The notes under the pieces were generated by a model, which did not search any database, was not told where the DNA came from, and saw only the letters and a list, made by a program, of their open reading frames with translations. This document shows, piece after piece, positions 37,000 through 48,000 of a stretch of 64,000 nt of DNA. The stretch comes from Sphagnum compactum. Taxonomy: Eukaryota; Bryophyta; Sphagnopsida; Sphagnales. Both the position numbers and the translations under genes were made by a program. How positions within the stretch are numbered: position 1 is the stretch's first letter; every line of letters begins with the position of its first letter. The stretch is from NCBI GenBank assembly GCA_965153455.1, contig OZ234493.1, forward strand, positions 23,736,213 to 23,800,212. Reading direction: 5' to 3'.

Positions 37000-38776
37000 T
37001 CATGAGAACATGTCCACCTTCAGAAAGGGGGCAGTAGTCTTGAGGGTGAAGAGATTTTCGGACACCTGATCAGCAGATATTGTAACAACTTTCTTTTGGA
37101 TCCCTCCTCCAAACCCACACATAGAGAATAGAAGTATTAGACAAGAAAAAGGAACTTACACACTTATCAACACAACCCCAGTAGTCAAAGTATTGTCCAG
37201 TGCAGTGCTTTTGATCTCCTCCCTCTTCCTCCTCCACACGCTTCTCACAAGCCTGGTACACCAATATCCAAAACCCATAAGGATGTCAGGTCACACATAA
37301 CACACATCAACACACTTGTCAATAGCACTATTCGGAGGGAAGACCCCACACATAAAACCAACGAGTGGCCCCACACTACAAGTACACCAAAAGAACTTTC
37401 AGCTTCTATGCCACACCTGATATGCAAGCAAGTACTTCACACATCTCGGCTTGCATGATTCCTCCACCTCAGGTTTTGGGTCAACTGGCTCTTCCTCTTC
37501 TTCCTCTTCTGCTGCCTCTTCTTCAGGAGCTTCCTCAGCAGCAGGTTCTTCAGCCCCTGCATCTCCATCTCCACTCTCTTCAGCAGCATTCTCCTCTGGA
37601 GTATCCTGAGCTTGTTCTTCAGCCTCGTCAGCCCTGAAATCCGTATGCACACAAAAAGCACTCAGCAGCATATAGCTCAATGGGCCAACATTCTCATGAA
37701 AATGGGATGCACTGCATCAGCAAAACACATTCCTACTCAAAACTTTTGGAGTGAGCTTTCACTTTCACACCAACAACCTTGAATTGTTATGTCAATAACT
37801 GCAGCTATTTCAGAAACCTGAAAAGCCACAGCCCATGATACATTTGCTCAAAGGAGAAACAGCTTGCTCTTATCTTCCACTTTCTGCAAGCTCAAACCAC
37901 TATTATGCACTGCAACTGGTTGGCCACATTCATGAAACCAGAGACCAGAAATGAAAGTGTAGTCTTTTCATCACAAGAAAGTTTTCTTTGTCCATACAAG
38001 AGATTTTCTTCTGAAAAAGCAAAAGAGAACAAACACAGCCCCTTAGACCCCCAGATCTAAACCCACACAACACCTGGATCTGATCTGATCCAGCTACTCG
38101 GCTCAGCAACCTTCCTACCTGAGGGATTCCAATCCAGCAAGGCAATATCAGATGTCCTTTGGTAGGTAGTCAAGGAACTATCTTCCTTCCGATTGAAGGA
38201 TCACAACAAAAAGGAAGCTAGAATGGCCCAAGAGAGATGATAAGAGAGAAAGTGACAAAGGCAGAAGACGAACCCTAAACTATCATGGCTCTTGATCTTA
38301 ACTTGCTGAAGGTTAAGTTTCCTCTTCCCGCTTGTCTAAGTTCCTATCCTCAGCTTCTATCCTCAACTGTAGCTGCTGAGCAAAGAAACATACACAAAGC
38401 AATCCAGGAGGAAAGGGGAGGAAAAAGAAACAACACTGACGAATCGCGTCAAGCACCAGAGGCAACTTCATTATGGATCCCACTCAGAAAACAGATCCGT
38501 TCCGCATTCGAATTCTACGCCAGTACGGGAACAAAAAGCCAATCCACAGCGACATACACAGACACAAACAAAAGAACAAGTTCATTCCTTCTGCTGCTTT
38601 TACCCCTGTCCACGATTCCATCCTTCTCTCTCTCTCTCTCTCTCTCAAGGCAGCAAGAAAAGAAGACTCGCCTTCTTCATCACCGCCTTAAAGACGAAAA
38701 ACAGACCCATTAATCAGGGGGAAAAACCAGAAAAGAAAAGCAAGAAAGCAATGGCGGATGAATCCGTTTCTTACAT
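37000..38776 (-). CDS. QCR6: Cytochrome b-c1 complex subunit 6 (QCR6, hinge protein)
   Basis: Acidic hinge subunit of mitochondrial complex III, which sits in the intermembrane space near cytochrome c1. Coding exons on the minus strand: 38776-38775 (only AT of the start codon), 37633-37417, 37252-37160, 37065-37000, giving 125 aa. The start codon is split AT|G by a 1,141-bp intron (donor GTAAG, acceptor TTTCAG); splicing restores MADEAEEQ, as expected of plant QCR6. Residues 2-57 are an Asp/Glu/Ala-rich acidic stretch. Twin CX9C pairs are present: C65-x9-C75 and C90-x9-C100, plus C61 and C104 (ESCKPRCVKYLLAYQ, KHCTGQYFDYWGCVDKC). The C-terminus (ENLFTLKTTAPFLKVDMFS) is longer than the usual short LFxKLK ending. 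The acidic part is longer than in most angiosperms (about 69 aa total), closer to animal and algal forms. Confidence 0.93.
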
Positions 38777-41700
38777 GTTCAATGCCGAGAAGCTTTGCCG
38801 GGAAGACGCCGGGCGATTGGGTTTTAGGGTAGAAGCTTTCGCACCGCTCAGCTGAAACAACAGCAGAGGCACAGACACCAAAACACAGAGAGAGAGAGAG
38901 AGAGAGAGAGATACAAATGCCTGTGATGCTCAAATGCCCAAAACAAAGTAAGTGCGAAATAAGTGGAAAAAAATCCCTTTTTTATGACATAATACCAAAC
39001 AGGGGTCGTCCTACGAGTTTTTTTTTTTTTTTTTTTTTTTGTTTTTTCCGCCATTTTGTGATACCGAAAACTTGGCGAATTTTTCCCAAAAAAATAGAAC
39101 TAATAGAAATAACAATTTGTTTTTAAAAAAAATTTAAGTCAGAAAAAAATGAATAAAAACGCTGAATTGTGTGGCTTGTATTATTTTTTTGGGGGCGGAG
39201 TAGGGAGGGAGGGGGGGGAGGGGGAGATTTTCGCATTTTTTGACCTGAAAAATAAGATTTTGACACATTCAAAGGATTTTTGTAAAAACATGGCCCTACT
39301 TCACCATGTTTCCAGAATTTTTTAAATTTCAAATAGCCAGATTTCTACGACGGGTTCTAGGCTCTAGCCAGTGATTTTTTCGAGACAAAATTCGTCCTTT
39401 TTTTGGAATTTTTTGGGTAAATGTGTTTTCAAGTGGAAATTTGACTATTCTTTGGCAAAAGAGCCAAATTTTTTTTTAAAAATCTCAGAATTGAAGAAAA
39501 CAATTCTGATTTCTAGCATGTAGTAAAAAATATTAAATGATTTTTCAACAAAAAATTGCTTTCATATCTGGTGTACAGCTAAATTTGGCTAAACATTTTT
39601 TTGATAATTGGCACTTTCGCACCACCACAAAATTGACCCAAAAAAAAAAACACTGGCCTTGTGCTTTAATTTTTGACAAAAAGACTTGTGGAGAATGTGC
39701 AAAATAGGTGAAAGTTCGCCACCCCAAAAAGAAAATGAATAATGATTTTTGGGAATTCTCTTCTGAGAAAAGTTGCAAGCAGGATTTTTTTTTTATAGGG
39801 TTTTACCCTCTGTGAAATGTGCGTTTTCCAGCAAGAATTAGCCACTTTCGAAAAAAGAGGAAAAAACAGAAAAAAAACAAATTGGGCTTCAATCGCATAT
39901 TGGAACCATTATTGGAGTCTAGAAATTGCCTATGTGTGCAAGGGAAATTGTAATTAATATTATTATTGAGAGAAACAAGCCTCCAAAACAACTCATGATT
40001 CTCACTTTAGTAGTGGGGCTATGTGCACTTGCATGGAACCAGTGATTTTTTTTGCCACAATAGTTTTAAAAAGGAATAAATTCTCTGTTTCTTTTTTTAA
40101 GAAAATTAAATCACCAAAAACCATCACACCTGCAAACAACATGAAAAAAATGCTTCAGATTTCTCTACTTTTCATAAATTGAAGATCAAAAAAATTGGCT
40201 TTAATATTCTTATGAATAATCACCATTTCAGCAACATTACAAAATTGGGAAAAAAGAAAGCAACTATTGCTTGTGATTGTACATTCTACAACCCTATTTC
40301 TCAAGTGTATATTTTGCAAATGTTCTAAAGACCATTTTGATTGATTGCTCAATTGATTTGTCTTTGATCCATTGCAAATGTTCTAAAAACACACCAATTT
40401 CTCCCATTTGAAATTTCCTGCCCACTCCACTACTGATAATTTAATTCATAGGGATGTGAGGCTCGTGCAACACAAGGATGAGACGAGAAGAGACAAGGAT
40501 GATGATGAAGAAGCAATGTTTTAGAAAAGCTCCTCAGTGCAAAGCTGAGGTGAAAGCAACTTGCGACAAGCTTGCACAACAAGAAGATGACCATAACTGC
40601 TCATGCAAAGACATCAGGACCCAAAAGGATCTTCATTGGCAGATCATACACTCTCCTTGTGGCCTCCCAAGCAAATTCACAATGTTGGAACAACCCACCT
40701 TCAACAGAACTCGCAAAGAGTCTAAAGCACAAAAAAAAATCTTGTTTTTTTTTTTTGGAGCCCAAACATTATACTTTATCTGGCAATCTGCCTCTTTGTA
40801 ATATTTATGAAACTCCACAGATTGGTCATACTAATGGGAAGTCACTATGAAAGATTGGCATGATACCAACACAACTTAAAACAACTTATGAAACAAATAG
40901 AGAAACATAACATTGAGCTCGAGAAATATGGCTTTTGCCCAGAGCAGTTTCAGTCCCAGGTACATTTGAACCAGAGCATCATCAGTTAACAAAACACACT
41001 ATGTACACATATTAAACTCCAAGTTGGAAAATAGATAGACTGTCAAACCAGCACCAGTCTATGTTCCGACAGATGATTGATGCACAAAACACTTCTACAT
41101 TTCAGTTAGCAATAAGCGTTAGCACAAAACACTTCGACATTTCATTTAGCAATAAGCGTTAGCACAAATCCATCTAATGCACCACTAAGTCTATACTCTG
41201 CTTAACAAATCCACAGCAACTAGGGCATTACTACATGGCATTGCATGAGTTTGTATGCCCCTTCTTGCTCATATTGTAAGCATAATTCCATAAACCTCAT
41301 TGTCCTTGAAAATAACCTGGTTGGCTTTAACTTCTTTACTGAAAGAGCTACCTGTCACAAACAATCATTTGCTCTACAAGTGTCCCCCCCTTGGATCATT
41401 GGGTCACTGGAGCAAAATTTCCAGCAGTCATAATTCAGAATACATACAATCATATGGTGCTTATCAAACATAAATAGACTCTGCTAATTGTATCAAAATC
41501 TGCAGCATCTTCTTCTAGTTCCTTCGGTTTACAAGATCACAGAGGGCTAGCATACCTGTCAAATCTACAGATTCAATGAATGCCATTTGGCAATACATCT
41601 AATCAGTGGAAGCTGAAGTGATTAGGATGAGCACCCCTTACAATGCAACTCACAACAGGTCACCTCACCCTTCACCAATGTGTTGTGGGTTCTTACCACT

Positions 41701-42022
41701 CAAACAAATACACTCCTCAATTTACAGGGAGATATCTTAGCAGCCGGCTAATTGAGCCAACCATATATATGGTTGGCTCTAACACTGTACAAATTGTCAA
41801 ACTCAGTTCAAACTTCTTCATATACTGTGCTCCCTTGCTGTTAAACTTCCATGGAGACAAAAAGATAACAATTTGGACTGCCACGTTATACAGGTTTTGC
41901 ATCTAATGGCAATTGGGTCTGGGAGCGAAACTCCGAGGATGATTCTCTTCTGTGAAAGATAAAGAATATATGCATATATATATATGCCTATGTATGAGGG
42001 CCCACTCAAAAAGTGAATAGAT
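38777..42022. other. QCR6 5' leader/promoter, then AT-rich spacer
   Basis: 38777-38880 is the probable QCR6 leader, with a (GA)n tract at 38887-38911 and (TC)n at 38625-38646 inside the first intron. Farther right lies AT-rich DNA with a T23 run (39018-39040), a G-rich run at 39193-39227 and many A/T homopolymers. A 40-bp tandem duplication is at 41082-41161. The plus frame at 40478-40801 (ATG present, Lys-rich) has no recognisable motif and is overlapped by another frame, so it is not called. Around 41960-41985 there is an (AT)-rich alternating run. Confidence 0.5.
41082..41161. repeat. 40-bp tandem duplication
   Basis: GCACAAAACACTTCTACATT starts at 41082 and recurs at 41122 with two or three changes; both copies end in AGCAATAAGCGTTA. 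Confidence 0.9.
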
Positions 42023-45000
42023 TCAGCCATAGTGATTCTTGTGACCTATTTGAACAGCAGAGTCACCAAGGCAGATATTCCAAGCTGATGGTTTTTTCTT
42101 CCTTACCTGTTTGATATCTTTGTCCCCAGACTTGGTGGTGCCCATAAGACGGGAGAAGAGCCGTTTCAACGGGGAACTTACTAGCCCTGTTGGGAGGGGT
42201 ACCTTGGAAGCATCTTCTGCAAGTAAGCTCCTCAATGGGGTGCGTGCCTTTCCTTTTCCAGTCTTCCCTTCATTAGTGCTGCCATTCTCAACCATGCTTG
42301 AGCAGGCCATAGCATCTGATAGGGTATTCTCCACAGGGCCTGAAGCAGGTAGAATCTGGTCATCAAGAGAGGTTGCTGCACCTGATTGAACTCCATTTGT
42401 AGCGAAATCCTCCAAGCAAGCTGGGGTCTCTCTGCCTCCACTTGAGAATACCTCTGTTTCCTCCACGAGCAAATGGTCTTGATGGGAACTTGAGAGTGGG
42501 TGCTGCTCAAGTACAGGAAGTAAGGAAGCGGCTGGTTCTTGACACTTTGCAGTTTCACGGGCTGACTGCCCAGTTGTCATCATTGACCAAGGTTTCTCTG
42601 GCAACGCCAAGTCTTTCCAAGCAATTGAACTCTGGTCTTGATCAGCTGTTTCAACCTGCATGACCTCTGTGCTAGAATCTCTGTGCATTTCAGTTACAGC
42701 TATAGCTTGCACTTCATCACTGATAATATTTGTGGATGAAGCCTGTGACACCTCAAAGCTGTACTCCTTTGGTTTCCTGGAATCTAACAAAGGAAGTGCA
42801 TTATTACTCATATCAGCTCTTTCAGATTCATTGGCATCATCATCATGGTTGTCCTGGTTGCATGGTTCTCTGCCATCTAAAACACTGAGTTCTGCAACTG
42901 GATCAGATTTTTGAGCCTGTACACCATCATGGCTGATGTTGTCCTGGCTTAGTTTGTTTGATTTGCTGAAATCAACACTCTCTGCAACAGTTTCTGCACA
43001 CCCAGATCAAACTTCAGAAGTCTATGGTTTTTACCAACAATAGTTCTAGAAAGACAACACAAAAAATACCCACCTTTATTGCCTTTGACATTTCACTGTC
43101 TGACCTACACACGAAGGTGTAAGAGATTATCTAAACATTTGCAGAAACAACTCTGAATCTTCAAATAGTGTACCACATCTCTCATACCTCCCAATCTGCA
43201 AGGACTTCCTGTTCCCATACCCTCAGAGAAATGAGACATCATAAATTCCATCACATTTCTCTTCCTTTCCCCTGATAACTTTGGAAACAAACAAAAAGAG
43301 GGCATTGCAGATAGTGTACCTTGGGCAGAACCTAGATTAACACTGCTGTTATTCCCATCCAAACTCGGATCTGTCTCAGCACTTTTTGTTTCATCCTCAT
43401 TACCTCCAATTGCATAAACAGGTGACACACCCACTAGAGTATGCCAAGAAACTGTATTTACCATTTCCCCTGCATTTTCATGTGACAATGTCTCCTCTGC
43501 CTGACTGGAAGAACTGTCTTCTTCAGATAGCACACATTTTGTCTGCAACTGGGAGTTTAGCTGTGTAGCTAAATCAGTGGCTACTTGGGTTCCTTGCTCA
43601 TCCATATCATGAGCTCCTTCAAACCCTCCTGATTTGGCTGGTTTCTCAATCAGTTCGGTGGAAATACAGCTTCCACCTTGAGATACTGAATCTTGGTCAT
43701 GCTCTGACTCCTCTACCTCATTTCCTGGGTTGATATCTCTCACTACACAATCATGTGCAACCAGCGTTGTGGGTGCCACAGAATTTTCCTGTGTAACTGG
43801 AGCATGATTTGTCTTGAACCAAGCAGACCCAGATTCCACTACAGAAGAAAAGGTTTGTTCAGCAGGAGACCTCAGCAGTCGGTCATTAACCTCAGTTTCA
43901 GATCTGTCATCCTCTAGTACCTCCAGATTAGCTGCTGGGATGAGCCCCTCAGGGATATCTGCTGTTCTCACTAACATATCACTTGTTTCAGCTGTAGGAA
44001 GTTCATCAAGACAATTCAAATACTCCTCATCGCCAAGTATGTCCACTGGGTAGGCCTCTATGTAAACCTCCCTTGCAAGAGGATTGACCTCCTCTTCAAC
44101 AGCTTCAACCTTTGTCTCTTCACTAGGAAACACAGTTTTATCCTGAAGTGTTGGAGCAGTTGTAGTCTCCAGAATAGGAAGTATATCAGTAGCAATTTTG
44201 TCAGCTTTTTCCTCTTCTTGCTTATGGAGAATGTTTTCTCTTGGGGTCCCTGGCCTTTGCACTACTTCAGTTCTTTCACAGCTGCCAAGCCCAAGGTAGC
44301 CAGGTTCTGCCTGATGTTCTCCCCTCATGACATTGTCAGAATATGAGGAAACTCCCATTGCAGAATGTTCAGTGCTGATCTCAGGGAGTATATGCATAAC
44401 AACTCTATCATCTTCTGACATATCCAAAATTTGTTCTGACACCTTGTTGTATGCAACTAGTTCCTCAGCTACATCAGATGTATCAAAGACAGGATCTCTG
44501 AGAGATAAAGGACCTGCAAAGAGACAATGCAATCGACTGTAAAATGTTAGGACTCTGAGACATATGGACATGCAAAGAGAAAATGGAATAGACTGCAAAA
44601 TATCAGTATTCTGAGAGATAACGGAACTGAAAATTGAAGAGACAATGGAATGGACTGCAAAGTGATAGGACCCATGACAAGCTTTTCACACATAAAATGT
44701 CCCAGATATTTAGACTTTCTCAGTACTGTACTTGCACACTATTGCGGGTCCAACTACAAATCAAAACAGTACTCAAGCTTAGAGTTCATTTTAATCTAGT
44801 GAGATCAAGATTCAAGGTTGTCTGCTGAAGTCCTCTTCAGAGACCCACAACAATTATACCTGCTCTGCCCTCATTCAAGTTTTGTGCGCATAGGACTTAT
44901 CTGAAGAACATCTATCAAGAAAACAGAGAACTAACGTGAAAACAAACATACCTTCAGAACTGGCAAGAGTATTCAGAAATAGACCTGACTTGGGGCTCTT

Positions 45001-48000
45001 CTCCTCCTCCAAGATGCCTGGATCTTCCTCTGTTAAACACTTCACTTCAAGACCCTCAACATTATCCAGTTTCTCTTTCAGTTGTTTGTTCATGTCTTCA
45101 ACTGCACTCCCAAGCACACCATCAGTGTTTCCAGTGCTTTTTCCTGCTTCCACCACAAAAATGGCATCAGATCCTGCCATTCTTGTTGCTCTTGTCTCTT
45201 GATGCTTCATTGGTGAGGGTGCAACACCATGGCCAACAACACCCTCAAGATTTTCAATCTTCTTATCAGTGTCTATTGAAGCTTCATATGCAGGAAGATC
45301 CTGTTCTGTGGTTGAACTCACCTGCCAAATACCAAACAAATCCAGCTCAAAATCCAATTCACTGAAGATTCTCTTACAAATTGAAACTGCCCAAGCAACA
45401 GTCCAGTGAAACAGTATCAAATATTCATCACATTCCACCGCTCTTGGACACCAATCTTTCACATGTCTATGCCAATGGACAGATGCAAGTATCAATATTC
45501 TCCTCAAGGATACTGCCTCTCATGCCTGTGCTCCTCACAAAACAGGATTTAGATATGTTTCAAGGGTGTTTAAGAACAGAAACAGTTTCTCACCTTCTCA
45601 CCAACACCTAGTCCTTGATGGATGGTGACCCCTTTAGTGTCATCCTGTGTATCAACATTCAAATGATGTGCATTCTCTGTCATGGGAGTCATGTCCCTTC
45701 CAATTCCTGGGGTATATGGCAGTTTCTCAACAGGCCCTCCATCAGCTGGCATCAGGTCCTTCTGTGCTGCTAACTCAGTCTCTTCCTGTATAGCCTTCAC
45801 AAGTATCAATGGTGCACCAAACCCCACCTGTAAAGAATTCGAACCTGTTTCCTCCAGCAAACATGTCCTGCTTCCTCCATCCGCACTGCCTGTAACTTTG
45901 TCTGCAAGGGAATCATTCTCAGCGGGGGCAGTCACCTCTTCTTCTGATACTTGGTGGATTTTTGGTGAAGTGATGTTTGTAGATTTTGGGCAATTCACTA
46001 GTTCCTGAGGCAGGTATGCTGTGCTCCCATCATCCCCTAAGTCTGGACGCCCCTCTGCACCTGCATCATTCTCAGGAGCATCAGTCACCCCTTGTTCTGA
46101 GAATCCGTGGATTTCTGGTGAAGAGTTGTTTCCAGATGTTGAACCATCCAGTGGTTCCTGAAGCAGACTTCTTGTGCTCCCTTCCTCCACAATGCCTGCA
46201 GCCACCTCTGCACATCCAGCATTCTCAGTACCATTGGTCACTTTGTCTTCTGCGACTGCTTGGAATTCTGGTGAAGTGCTGTTTTCAGAGTTTGGGCAAT
46301 AGGGTGTTTCCTGAAGAAGATATGCCTTGCTCCCTTCATCAAACTTATCTGTAGCATCCTCTACTAATGCACCCTTCTCTGAAATGTTGGTAATCCCTTC
46401 TACTACCCGGATGTCCTGTGAAGCGAGATATTCAGATTTAAGACTACTCAGTGGTTCCTGAAGTGAGCAACTTGGGCAACCAATATCTGTAGCTAGTTCA
46501 CCATTTTCAGGAGCATCAGTAACCCCTTCATCTGATACTTGGATTTTTGATGAACTGCTGTTCTCAGATTCTGGGAAATCCAATGATTCCTGAAGCACAC
46601 AAGCTGTGTTCCATTCCTCAACACTGTCTGTAGCATCATCTGCATATGCATAATTTTCAGGAACATTGGTCACACCTTCTTCTGATACTTCTTGGATATT
46701 TGGTGCAGTGTTGTCTTCAGGATTTTGGAAAACCAGTGGTTGCCGAAGACAAAATATTGTACTCCCTGCATCCACATTGTCTGTAGTGTCCGCTGCACAT
46801 GCACTATTCTTGCAGGTATCGGCCACCCCTTCTTGTGATACTCCATGAATTTCGGGTGAAGGATAATTTTGAGATTCTGGGCAATCCAGTGGTTCCCGAA
46901 GAAGACATGCTGTGCTCCCTTCATCTACAATGTCTGCAGCCTCCTCTGCACATGCAACACCCTCAGGAGAATTCATCACCCCTTGAGATGATTGCAATTG
47001 TTGTGAAGTGCAGTTCTCAGTGTTTTGGCAATCTGATGCTTCCTGATGCAAACATGCTGCACTGACATTATCCAGATTGTGTATAACTTCCTCTCCACCT
47101 GCACCATTCTCAGTCAACCCTTCCTTAGAAATATGATTGATTTTTAGTGAAGTGCTGCTATTTTCAAATTTTGCACAATCCAAGAGTTCATCAAGCAGAG
47201 ATGCTGTGTTCCCTTCATGAAAACTGTTTGTAGCTTCTTCCTCTGCATATGCAATACTCTTGGGAATGCTGGTCACCCCTTCTTCTGGTAGCTCTTGCAA
47301 CTTTGGTGAAATGCAGTTGGCAGACATTTGGCAATCCAGTGGTTCCAAACTTCCACTCAGATCCATCATACCATCAGCAGAGTCCTCACAAGTTTCAACT
47401 TTGGAGACTGCAGCCTCTACAAGATCCTTGTTGCCTTTACTGGAAATGAAAGTGGCAATCACGTTGTCTGATCTCATTTCAACTGAGTGATCTGCAGCAG
47501 GTGACTTCTGGAAAGAATTGAGTGCAACAGAACTCTCCTGATCCAATTGGACTGGGTTCACTTGGGGGATGTTTGGTAAGACAAGCACATTTGTGGCACT
47601 CTCTTCCCTCTCAGGATATTTTTCAAGTTCAAAGGCATCCTCCCCATCACCAGCGTCTGGTGTAGAGGAGGGTAGCTCCTTGTGGTTCATAGCTGCTCCT
47701 TCATCATCGAGGGAACTTGATATCTCCTCGTTGAAAGAGGACGTGGCTGGCTCTAACTCTTGTGATGACTCCGGTCCTGAAGAATGATGATGGAAGCCTG
47801 AGTCTGGCTCCAGGAAGATATCACTGGATTCCTGCTTAGAAACAGATCCCTCAAGCCCCAAGTTTGAGGTAACCAGCTTTCCAAGGGTGAAAGAAGCTGG
47901 CCTGATGTTCCCTGATGTAGCTTCGGGCTCTTGCTTAGGGCATGGCATGGGAGATACATGGTAAATTGCATGAGATGTGTCCAAATGAGGTGATATAGCA

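Noticed and set aside
37365-37637. Gln/Leu-rich plus-strand frame
   Set aside because: Antisense shadow of the acidic QCR6 exon; the Glu codon runs read as Leu/Pro/Gln on the other strand.
40478-40801. 107-codon Lys/Cys-containing frame
   Set aside because: Has an ATG but no family resemblance, and a second frame of equal length overlaps it. Too weak to call.
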